From Sulfuricurvum sp. (GTDB lineage Bacteria > Campylobacterota > Campylobacteria > Campylobacterales > Sulfurimonadaceae), in NCBI GenBank assembly GCA_030679635.1, contig JAUXSZ010000206.1:1-8562 (forward strand): 8,562 nucleotides of DNA, read 5' to 3'. The notes below the pieces were generated by a model, which saw only the letters and a list, made by a program, of their open reading frames with translations, was not told the DNA's origin and did no database searches. Positions 1-6,052 of the stretch are shown in pieces (the stretch's first letter is position 1; each line of letters starts with the position of its first letter). Made by a program: the position numbers and the translations under genes.

Positions 1-2
1 AT

Positions 3-569
3 TCGCTTGCCTCATTGAACCATGTTGAAGCAATATCGGATGAAGCGATCAAAGAACTGATCGGGCATCCGCTGGAAGTGATGTTTAGTCGCTTGGGATG
101 CGCTGCGCATAAAGTGGATGAACATGTTCTGACGTATAAAGAGCATTATCGTACCATTTCGCGTCAAAAAACGTTCATGCTCCCCCTTGCGATAGAGGCG
201 ATACAAGAAGCATCAAAACATGCGCGATTAGGGGTTGTCACGACAAAAACGGCTCGCTACTCGAGAGAGTTGATGGAGCATTTCGGACTGATGCACCATT
301 TTGAAGTTCTTATAGGGCACGAAGATGTTGAGAATCACAAACCGCATCCTGAACCGATTCATAAAGCGTTAGAGCAGATGAAATATGGATTGGAAGAGGT
401 ATGGATGATCGGGGATACGCGTCTGGATTTGGAAGCTTCTCAACGAGCAGGGATCGATGCGGTTGGGGTTCTGACTGGGTATGATAATTTAAAACAATTA
501 TCAACATTCAATTTTATTATAAAAGATAATGCTTTGGAAGCGGTCCGATATATCCTAAAAAGGGGATAA
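3..569 (+). CDS. HAD-family phosphatase (phosphoglycolate phosphatase-like), 5' end outside window
   Basis: The reading frame is open to the left edge, so this is the C-terminal roughly 190 residues of a haloacid dehalogenase-superfamily hydrolase. These enzymes usually remove phosphate from small metabolites in the cytoplasm through a phospho-aspartate intermediate. Three of the four HAD motifs are visible: motif II in GVVTTKT (Thr codons at 240-245), the motif III lysine in NHKPHP (codon 339-341), and motif IV in GDTRLDLEA (acidic residues at 414-416 and 426-428). The segment before motif II is the helical cap. Motif I (DxDGT), with the nucleophilic Asp, should lie just upstream, outside the window, so the internal TTG at 15 is not the real start. 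The spacing resembles Gph or PpaX-type phosphatases, but the substrate cannot be told. The stop codon lies inside a hairpin, which separates the gene from the por operon. Confidence 0.88.
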   Translation, partial: SLASLNHVEAISDEAIKELIGHPLEVMFSRLGCAAHKVDEHVLTYKEHYRTISRQKTFMLPLAIEAIQEASKHARLGVVTTKTARYSRELMEHFGLMHHFEVLIGHEDVENHKPHPEPIHKALEQMKYGLEEVWMIGDTRLDLEASQRAGIDAVGVLTGYDNLKQLSTFNFIIKDNALEAVRYILKRG

Positions 570-592
570 AGTAACACTTTACCCTTGGTTTT
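562..592 (+). terminator. Probable intrinsic terminator after the HAD gene
   Basis: GGG (563-565) and TAAAGT (567-572) pair with ACTTTA (576-581) and CCC (582-584) around a three-base AAC loop. A566 is bulged, giving nine base pairs. A short GGTTTT follows. The HAD stop codon TAA (567-569) sits in the left arm, so the hairpin overlaps the coding end. The U tract is short and interrupted, so termination may be partial. Confidence 0.5.
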
Positions 593-636
593 CAAGCTGT
601 TAAAAACTGAAAAGCTACATTTAAGAGCAACTTTCA

Positions 637-642
637 TAGAAT
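637..642 (+). promoter_or_regulatory. Candidate -10 element for the por operon
   Basis: TAGAAT, 5/6 to the sigma-70 -10 consensus, lies about 50 bases before the porC start in the only intergenic stretch between the HAD terminator and the operon. At 17-base spacing the -35 position reads GCTACA, a poor match. Weak -35 elements are common in Campylobacterota. A promoter is expected somewhere in 593-692, but this exact assignment is tentative. Confidence 0.3.
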
Positions 643-692
643 ACCCCTATTGATAAATTTCAACTTAAAAACTTAAGGCAGAGGGAGAAGTC

Positions 693-1250
693 ATGCTCGA
701 AATTCGATGGCATAGTCGTGCTGGACAAGGTGCCGTAACAGGGGCAAAAGGTTTGGCAGACGTTGTATCTACCACTGGTAAGCATGTTCAAGCATTCGCA
801 TTTTACGGTTCTGCAAAACGTGGAGCGGCAATGACTGCATACAATCGTGTTGACGATAAAATTATTATGAATCATGAAAAATTCATGAGTCCCGATTATG
901 TGCTCGTTATTGACCCTGCTCTCGTTTATATCGCCGATTTTACGGCGCATGAAAAAGAAAATACGGTTTATATCATCACAACACATCTAAGCACCGAAGA
1001 ACTCATAGCTTCCCAGCCGAAGCTTGAGGGTAAAAAAGTGTTCACCGTTGATTGTATTAAAATTTCGCAAGAGACAATCGGAAAAGCGATCCCTAATACG
1101 CCAATGCTTGGCGCATTAATGAAGGTTTCGGGGATGTATGAGATGGATTTCTTTAAAGAAAACATGATTAGGGTTTTGAAAAAATTACCTCAAAAAATCA
1201 TTGACGCCAACATGATCGCGATTCAACGCGCGTATGATGAAGTGAAATAA
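693..1250 (+). CDS. porC: Pyruvate:ferredoxin oxidoreductase, gamma subunit
   Basis: This 185-residue protein is the gamma subunit of the heterotetrameric pyruvate:ferredoxin (or flavodoxin) oxidoreductase, which interconverts pyruvate + CoA with acetyl-CoA + CO2 and reduced carrier in the cytoplasm. The N-terminus carries the family's glycine-rich signature, here HSRAGQGAVTGAKGLA (residues 7-22), followed by GSAKRGAAMTAYNRV. The length is normal for a stand-alone gamma subunit. The ATG is preceded by a purine-rich ribosome binding site (GGGAGAAG). It is the first gene of four, and the next starts 10 bases after its stop. The order gamma-delta-alpha-beta is that of Helicobacter porCDAB. The related 2-oxoglutarate enzyme (Oor) is the main alternative, but the partners here fit Por better. 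Confidence 0.95.
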   Translation: MLEIRWHSRAGQGAVTGAKGLADVVSTTGKHVQAFAFYGSAKRGAAMTAYNRVDDKIIMNHEKFMSPDYVLVIDPALVYIADFTAHEKENTVYIITTHLSTEELIASQPKLEGKKVFTVDCIKISQETIGKAIPNTPMLGALMKVSGMYEMDFFKENMIRVLKKLPQKIIDANMIAIQRAYDEVK

Positions 1251-1260
1251 GGAGCATATA

Positions 1261-1677
1261 ATGGAAAAAAAAGGATGGGATGGGTTTGAAATCGGTGCTA
1301 TGCTTCGTTCATTTGACGGATCAGTGCAGGATATCGCGACGACTTTGCCTGAAGATCGCCCTTATTCACAATCAAACTCGTTTACGGCGAGTGTAGCAGA
1401 CTGGCGTATTGAAAAGCCGCTCTTTAACAAAGATTACTGCATCGATTGCCAGTTTTGCTGGATTTATTGCCCTGATATGTCAATCATAGCACGCGATAAA
1501 AAGATGGTCGGTATTGATTTCGATCACTGCAAAGGGTGTGGGATTTGTGTTGAAGTATGTCCAACAAATCCTAAATCGTTGTTAATGTTTGCCGAGCAGC
1601 AAGACGAAGATATCGCACTTGCACAATGGCCTAAAAAAGAGAAAAAAGAAAAAGAAACAGAAGTAGAGGAAGACTAA
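1261..1677 (+). CDS. porD: Pyruvate:ferredoxin oxidoreductase, delta subunit (2[4Fe-4S] ferredoxin-like)
   Basis: This 138-residue protein is the electron-transfer subunit. Two classical [4Fe-4S] motifs are intact: C60, C63, C66 and C70 (CIDCQFCWIYCP) and C90, C93, C96 and C100 (CKGCGICVEVCP). They would pass electrons from the beta-subunit cluster to external ferredoxin or flavodoxin. About 55 residues precede the first cluster, as in other epsilonproteobacterial PorD proteins, and presumably contact the other subunits. The C-terminus is a strongly charged Lys/Glu tail (KKEKKEKETEVEED). A strong ribosome binding site (AAGGAG) lies just before the ATG, directly after the porC stop. The stop overlaps the porA start by one base (TAATG), so translation is probably coupled. 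Confidence 0.96.
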   Translation: MEKKGWDGFEIGAMLRSFDGSVQDIATTLPEDRPYSQSNSFTASVADWRIEKPLFNKDYCIDCQFCWIYCPDMSIIARDKKMVGIDFDHCKGCGICVEVCPTNPKSLLMFAEQQDEDIALAQWPKKEKKEKETEVEED

Positions 1678-2897
1678 TGGCTGATACTATGGAACTACGA
1701 GACATTGAAGTCTGGGATGGGAATATGGCGGCGAGCCAAGCGCTTCGCCAAGTTCAAGTTGACGTTGTTGCAGCGTACCCAATTACCCCGTCGACACCGA
1801 TCGTTGAAAATTATGCAAATTTTGAAGCCAATGGCTATGTAGACGGCGAATTTGTGATGGTGGAATCTGAGCACGCTGCAATGTCCGGTTGTATCGGTGC
1901 CTCTGCGGCAGGCGGGCGCGTAGCTACGGCTACATCATCGCAAGGGTTTGCCTTGATGGTTGAGACGTTGTACTCTGCATCCGGTATGCGTTTACCGATT
2001 ATTCTAAACGTGGTTAACCGTGCTATCGGCGCACCTCTGAACGTTAATGGGGATCACTCAGATATGTATTTGGGACGCGATAGCGGATGGATCCAGTTTG
2101 ACGCTTATTGCCCGCAAGACGCATATGACCTTAACTTTATTGCTTTTAAAGTTGCTGAAGATCATGATGTACGTCTCCCTGCAATGGTTCACCAAGACGG
2201 ATTTATGACGTCACATACGGCTCAGGGTGTCCATACCATGACGGATGAAGAAGGTTTCAATTTCGTTGGTGAATTTAAACCGATGAACGACATGCTTGAT
2301 CTCGATCATCCGGTTACTCACGGTGTTCAAACCGAAGAAGATTGGCATTTCGAGCACAAAGCCCGTCAGCATCATGCTCTTATGACTGTAGCGTTACCAA
2401 AAATTCAAGAAACATTTGATGCGTTTGAAAAATATACAGGACGTAAATACAATCTTGTCGAAGCCTACAAAGTAGAGGATGCGGATACGGTTGTTGTTTG
2501 TATGGGAACCTCTGTAGAAACGGCGATGGAAGTTGTTGATGAGTTGCGTGCAAAAGGTCAAAAGGTAGGGGTTGTCGGTATTCGTGTATTCCGTCCTTGG
2601 CCATTAGAGCAACTGGCAGAAGTCCTGAAAAATGTTAAGGCAATCGGTGCATTGGATCGTTCAAGTCCACACGGAACTGTCGGTATGCTTTACAATGAAA
2701 TTGCCGGTACGATGTTTAATACGGGCACAAAAGCAGTTTTGACCAACTATATTTACGGTCTTGGCGGACGTGACTTAACGAAAGTACATTTGGTTGGCAT
2801 TTTCAATGACTTAAAAGCAAATATGGATGCGGGTAAACCGACAACTCCATTGCAACAGTACATCGGTCTTCGCGGACCGAAACTTTCTTTTTTCTAA
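1677..2897 (+). CDS. porA: Pyruvate:ferredoxin oxidoreductase, alpha subunit
   Basis: This 406-residue subunit contains the pyrimidine-binding domain that, with PorB, forms the thiamine diphosphate active site. Visible family signatures are AAYPITPSTPI (residues 32-42), the VESEHAAM segment (62-69) with the conserved Glu thought to activate the cofactor, the GGRVATATSSQG stretch, and LNVNGDHSDM, characteristic of pyruvate oxidoreductases. The C-terminal third (VVVCMGTSVETAMEVVDELR onward) is the transketolase-C-like domain. The length and the ELRDIEVWDGN start closely match Helicobacter-type PorA and are longer than typical OorA. It begins within the porD stop codon. PorB follows after 10 bases with an AAGGAG site overlapping the porA stop. 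In reverse-TCA autotrophs the complex supplies pyruvate from acetyl-CoA and CO2. Confidence 0.97.
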   Translation: MADTMELRDIEVWDGNMAASQALRQVQVDVVAAYPITPSTPIVENYANFEANGYVDGEFVMVESEHAAMSGCIGASAAGGRVATATSSQGFALMVETLYSASGMRLPIILNVVNRAIGAPLNVNGDHSDMYLGRDSGWIQFDAYCPQDAYDLNFIAFKVAEDHDVRLPAMVHQDGFMTSHTAQGVHTMTDEEGFNFVGEFKPMNDMLDLDHPVTHGVQTEEDWHFEHKARQHHALMTVALPKIQETFDAFEKYTGRKYNLVEAYKVEDADTVVVCMGTSVETAMEVVDELRAKGQKVGVVGIRVFRPWPLEQLAEVLKNVKAIGALDRSSPHGTVGMLYNEIAGTMFNTGTKAVLTNYIYGLGGRDLTKVHLVGIFNDLKANMDAGKPTTPLQQYIGLRGPKLSFF

Positions 2898-2907
2898 GGA
2901 GTGAACA

Positions 2908-3864
2908 ATGTCAGAAATTAAAAAAATCAAAAATCTAAAAGAGTTTTCTACCTCTGCAGATCGATTCGAAGGGGCAAATCTTCTTTGTCCTGGATGCGCA
3001 CACTCTATCATTGTTCGTGAAGTACTCAATGCTACCAATGATGACTTGATTCTTGCGGCATCCACAGGATGTTTGGAAGTGTGTACAGCGGTTTATCCGT
3101 ACACTTCATGGGATGCATCATGGATTCACATCGGATTCGAAAACGGTTCAACAGCGGTTGCCGGTGCGGAAGCGATGTACAAAGCCCTCAAAAAGAAAGG
3201 GCGCCTAAAGCAGCCTGATCGTGTTCCTAAGTTCGTAGCATTCGGCGGAGACGGTGCGACATACGACATCGGTTTTCAATGGATTTCAGGATGTTTTGAA
3301 CGCGGACATAACATGATGTATGTTTGTTTGGACAATGAAGTGTATGCAAATACCGGCGGTCAGCGTTCATCATCAACTCCTATCGGCTCATCTGCTACTA
3401 CCAGTCCTGCTGGTAGCACAAGTTACGGTGAAAAGAAAAACAAAAAAGACATGATGGCGATTATGGCAGCACATGGTGCTCCGTACGTCGCACAGGTTTC
3501 TCCAAGTAAATGGAAAGACATGGTCGCTAAAATCCAAAAAGGGTTTGCGGCAGAGGGCCCTGTCTTCATCAATGCTATTTCTCCTTGTACGACTGAGTGG
3601 AAATTTGCACCGGAAGATACCATTGCGATTACCGATTTGGCAACCGATTCTTTGGTTTTCCCATTGTATGAAATCATCAATGGAAGCGAATTGAACATTA
3701 CGTACCGTCCAAAAAATATCATCCCAGTACGTGATTACCTCGGTGCTCAAGGGCGTTTTAAACACCTTTTCACCAAGCAGTATGATTATTTGATCGGCGA
3801 ATGGCAAGACCGCGTCGATGCAAAATGGGAACAGCTTCAACGTCGCGAAGAAGCTCGCGTATAA
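2908..3864 (+). CDS. porB: Pyruvate:ferredoxin oxidoreductase, beta subunit
   Basis: This 318-residue subunit binds the diphosphate of thiamine diphosphate and a proximal [4Fe-4S] cluster. Cluster ligands are likely C27 and C30 (LLCPGCAH), C55 (STGCLEVC) and the distal C227 (SPCTTEW), the pattern of the PFOR beta family. The ThDP/Mg2+ motif starts at GGDGATYDIGFQW (113-125) and ends at the DNEVYANTGGQ block (142-152). The segment SSATTSPAGS before the Lys-rich stretch is the usual family loop. The ribosome binding site is strong. It is the last gene of the operon, and a perfect hairpin begins eight bases after the stop. All four subunits look intact, so the complex should be functional. Physiological direction cannot be read from sequence. 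Confidence 0.97.
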   Translation: MSEIKKIKNLKEFSTSADRFEGANLLCPGCAHSIIVREVLNATNDDLILAASTGCLEVCTAVYPYTSWDASWIHIGFENGSTAVAGAEAMYKALKKKGRLKQPDRVPKFVAFGGDGATYDIGFQWISGCFERGHNMMYVCLDNEVYANTGGQRSSSTPIGSSATTSPAGSTSYGEKKNKKDMMAIMAAHGAPYVAQVSPSKWKDMVAKIQKGFAAEGPVFINAISPCTTEWKFAPEDTIAITDLATDSLVFPLYEIINGSELNITYRPKNIIPVRDYLGAQGRFKHLFTKQYDYLIGEWQDRVDAKWEQLQRREEARV

Positions 3865-3871
3865 TTTATTG

Positions 3872-3902
3872 CCAAAGGAATTTTCTTCCTTTGGTTCTTT
3901 CT
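3872..3902 (+). terminator. Intrinsic terminator of porCDAB
   Basis: CCAAAGGAA (3872-3880) pairs perfectly with TTCCTTTGG (3886-3894) across a five-base TTTTC loop, followed by the T-rich TTCTTTCT. It begins eight bases after the porB stop, the classic place for an operon-end terminator. Confidence 0.85.
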
Positions 3903-3976
3903 GACGATTTTATCAACCACATTTCCCCTCCTTTTATCAAATCACTTTTATTCATAGTATCTGGAACTTTATTTGC

Positions 3977-3982
3977 TTTAAT
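3977..3982 (+). promoter_or_regulatory. Candidate -10 element for the small ORF-lsrK operon
   Basis: TTTAAT (5/6 to the -10 consensus) lies 26 bases before the start at 4009, in the AT-rich gap after the por terminator. No convincing -35 element is seen at 16-18 bases upstream. TAGTAT at 3955-3960 is an alternative -10. The terminator upstream implies that a promoter exists in 3903-4008, but its position is uncertain. Confidence 0.3.
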
Positions 3983-4008
3983 ACGCTAAATAACTAACTG
4001 GATTAAAC

Positions 4009-4212
4009 ATGTATCGTATGACCTACAATAATAAAGGGGTAAGTGGCTGTTCCGCGCGCGGTATCGCAAAACGAGATACGGTGGATGAACTGATCAAACT
4101 TGCCGAAACACTCAAAGACTCCATTTGCAATGTCGAAATCAAGCCAATACTCTCGATTGACGAAAAAAATATGCCGATGAAAATAGAGCTGAATATGAAA
4201 AACGATCAATGA
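4009..4212 (+). CDS. Small protein of unknown function, coupled to lsrK
   Basis: This predicted 67-residue protein matches no family I recognise. It starts MYRMTYNNKGVSGCSARG, has an amphipathic charged helix around residues 22-37 (RDTVDELIKLAETLKD), then a probable beta segment (CNVEIKPILSID) and a hydrophilic end. There is no signal peptide or membrane segment. It contains two cysteines (C14, C40). Support for it being real: it is preceded by a GGA ribosome binding site, and its stop overlaps the lsrK start as ATGA (4209-4212), typical of translational coupling. lsrK has no good ribosome binding site of its own. An opposite-strand reading frame covers almost the same bases (4003-4209) but lacks such context. 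A role linked to the kinase is only inference from position. Confidence 0.68.
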   Translation: MYRMTYNNKGVSGCSARGIAKRDTVDELIKLAETLKDSICNVEIKPILSIDEKNMPMKIELNMKNDQ

Positions 4213-5741
4213 ATCGCTATTTTCTAGCGATTGATGCCGGTACCGGAAGCATTAGAGCTGTCATTTTTGATACATTGGGAAATCAGATTGCGCTATCACA
4301 GGTTGAATGGGTTCACGTAGCAGAAAAAGGGGTTGCCGGATCGATGGGGTTTGACTACGATCGCGGTTGGGAGCTTGCTGTGAAGTGCATACAAGAATCG
4401 ATTGCGAAAGCGCATGTTCATCCCAATGAGATTATAGCCGTATCGGCTTCGAGCATGCGTGAGGGGATTGTTGTTTATGACAAGAACAAAAACGAGCTTT
4501 GGGGTGTTGCTAATGTAGACAGCAGAGCTGGAGAAGAAGTTAGTAATCTCAAATATCACAACCCTGTAATGGAATTGGAATTTTATAAGAGCAGTGGACA
4601 AACATTTGCCCTATCCGCGGTTCCGAGGCTTTTGTGGCTCAAAAATAATCGACCCTCTCTGTATGATAAAGCGACCTATTTTACAATGATAAGCGACTGG
4701 ATTCTTTTTAAACTCAGTGGCGAATTGGCATCTGAGCCTTCCAATGCGGGGACAGCTGGATCATTCAGTTTGGTTACGCGTGACTGGGAAAAAAGTCAAT
4801 TTACTCAATGTGGTTTAAAAGATTTGTTTGTCCCGATATTGGAAAGCGGTGATGTTCTTGGGAAAGTATCCTCAAAAGCCTCAAATGAGACCGGTTTAAG
4901 CAGTAATACCCTTGTGGTGATGGGTGGCGGCGATGTCCAAATCGGTACAGCAGGTCTTGGTGCAAATGCGCTAGGGGATGCCGTCGTTTTAGGAGGAAGT
5001 TTTTGGCAGCAAGTGGTCAATGTCCCTTCGAATACGACCCTCTCGGATGCTATGTTGCTACGGGTAAATCCGCATGTCGTGCGAGGAGTGAGTCAGGCTG
5101 AGGGGATTACCTTCTTTACAGGTCTTGTAATGCGGTGGTTTCGAGATACTCTTGGAGGCGGGAGGAGCTATGGTGAGCTTGAATCTATGGCGTCTAAAAT
5201 TCCTGTAGGATCGCATGGGATATTACCGATCTTTAGTGACAGTATGAATTACGGGGAATGGATACATGCATCGCCATCGTTTGTTGGACTTGGGATGGAT
5301 GAGAACAAATACAACATCGGATCCATGTTTAGAGCATTGGAAGAAAATGCGTGCATTGTGAGTGCCATTAATCTTGAAAATATCAAGGCATTTAGCGGTG
5401 TTTCGCCTAAGTTTTTGATTTTTGCGAGCGGTGCATCACAGGGGGCTCTTTGGTCACAAATCTTGGCGGATGTGACAGGCTTGGAGGTAAAAGTCCCTGT
5501 GGTGAAAGAGGCAACAGCACTGGGTGTTGCGATGGCGGCAGGGATAGGTGCAGGTGTCTATAAAAGCTTTGGAGAAGCGGGTAAAAACATCGTAAAAATG
5601 GAGCGAATGTATCAGCCGGACTTAGCAAATTTTAGCGCCTATCAGGAGGTTAAAGAGAGATGGATCAAAGTCTACAGCAAGCAGATGGAACTGATTCGTG
5701 AGGGGATACTTGAGCCTATGTGGAAAGCGCCAGGAGTTTAA
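4209..5741 (+). CDS. lsrK: Autoinducer-2 kinase LsrK (FGGY family)
   Basis: This 510-residue cytoplasmic carbohydrate kinase closely matches enteric LsrK as I recall it, which uses ATP to phosphorylate the linear AI-2 precursor DPD at C5. The N-terminal domain begins with the phosphate-binding loop DAGTGSIR (residues 9-16). SASSMREGIV, SSGQTFALSAVPRLLWL, MISDW and PSNAGTAG follow. MGGGDVQ contains the probable catalytic base D242. The C-terminal half has GGSFWQQVVN, FFTGLVMRWFRD, LPIFSD, FRALEENA, SQILADVTGL and VVKEATALG, ending in the LsrK-like tail WKAPG. The ATP-site loop near residues 407-412 reads SGASQG where E. coli LsrK has GGGSKG. Other FGGY kinases (xylulokinase, glycerol kinase) are less likely because the LsrK-specific blocks run the whole length. 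It starts by ATGA coupling and ends sharing TTAA with the convergent gene. No Lsr transporter or LsrR lies nearby. Confidence 0.93.
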   Translation: MNRYFLAIDAGTGSIRAVIFDTLGNQIALSQVEWVHVAEKGVAGSMGFDYDRGWELAVKCIQESIAKAHVHPNEIIAVSASSMREGIVVYDKNKNELWGVANVDSRAGEEVSNLKYHNPVMELEFYKSSGQTFALSAVPRLLWLKNNRPSLYDKATYFTMISDWILFKLSGELASEPSNAGTAGSFSLVTRDWEKSQFTQCGLKDLFVPILESGDVLGKVSSKASNETGLSSNTLVVMGGGDVQIGTAGLGANALGDAVVLGGSFWQQVVNVPSNTTLSDAMLLRVNPHVVRGVSQAEGITFFTGLVMRWFRDTLGGGRSYGELESMASKIPVGSHGILPIFSDSMNYGEWIHASPSFVGLGMDENKYNIGSMFRALEENACIVSAINLENIKAFSGVSPKFLIFASGASQGALWSQILADVTGLEVKVPVVKEATALGVAMAAGIGAGVYKSFGEAGKNIVKMERMYQPDLANFSAYQEVKERWIKVYSKQMELIREGILEPMWKAPGV

Positions 5742-6043
5742 AGTCCGTACGCTTTTTCGTCAAGAATCTCTAAATCTTCGGTATATTTATCGTCCACAAA
5801 TGGTTCGTAATGCGATTTGTAATAAGCATAGTGTTCGGTATGCTTATGCCCCTCAAGTGCATCATTGTTTTCCCACGATTCTACGGCAAAGAATTTTTTC
5901 GGATTGCTTTGGGATTGGAAGATGTAGTAAAAAAGACATCCCGGCTCTTTGAGCGAGGGGGCAACCATCTCTTCGAGTAATTTTTTAACCGTTTGTATGT
6001 GCTCTTCTTTGGCGATAAAAGTCACTTTTTTCGTAATTTTCAT
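5738..6043 (-). CDS. LsrG-like antibiotic biosynthesis monooxygenase (ABM) domain protein
   Basis: This single-domain ferredoxin-like alpha/beta-barrel protein has 101 residues. The ABM pattern is clear: a first beta strand (KVTFIAKEEH), a helix (VKKLLEEMVAPSLKEPGC), a YYIFQSQSNPKKFFAVESW strand pair, and GHKHTEHYAYY (65-75). Enteric LsrG has HKTTPHY at the last position, so the two His, the Thr and the Tyr coincide. LsrG converts phospho-DPD to its 3-hydroxy-2,4-pentanedione-5-phosphate isomer. With lsrK as convergent neighbour and luxS close by, an LsrG role is likely. YgiN-like quinol monooxygenases share the fold and are the main alternative. It is the second gene of a minus-strand operon, starting nine bases after the aldolase stop with an AAGGA site overlapping that stop. 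Its stop overlaps the lsrK stop. Confidence 0.8.
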   Translation of the reverse strand: MKITKKVTFIAKEEHIQTVKKLLEEMVAPSLKEPGCLFYYIFQSQSNPKKFFAVESWENNDALEGHKHTEHYAYYKSHYEPFVDDKYTEDLEILDEKAYGL

Positions 6044-6052
6044 TTTTATTCC

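Noticed and set aside
15..17. TTG at 15 as the start of the HAD phosphatase
   Set aside because: The frame is open further upstream to the window edge and motif I (DxDGT) is missing, so the true start lies outside.
3388..3840. Long minus-strand open frame opposite porB
   Set aside because: It is antisense to a strongly conserved gene, has no ribosome binding site or family likeness, and is best explained as a shadow frame.
693..3864. 2-Oxoglutarate oxidoreductase (oorDABC) instead of porCDAB
   Set aside because: The gene order gamma-delta-alpha-beta, the alpha length of 406 residues and the ELRDIEVWDGN and LNVNGDHSDM blocks match the pyruvate enzyme.
4003..4209. Minus-strand 68-residue open frame opposite the small gene
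   Set aside because: It lacks operon context and a ribosome binding site, while the plus-strand frame is coupled to lsrK.
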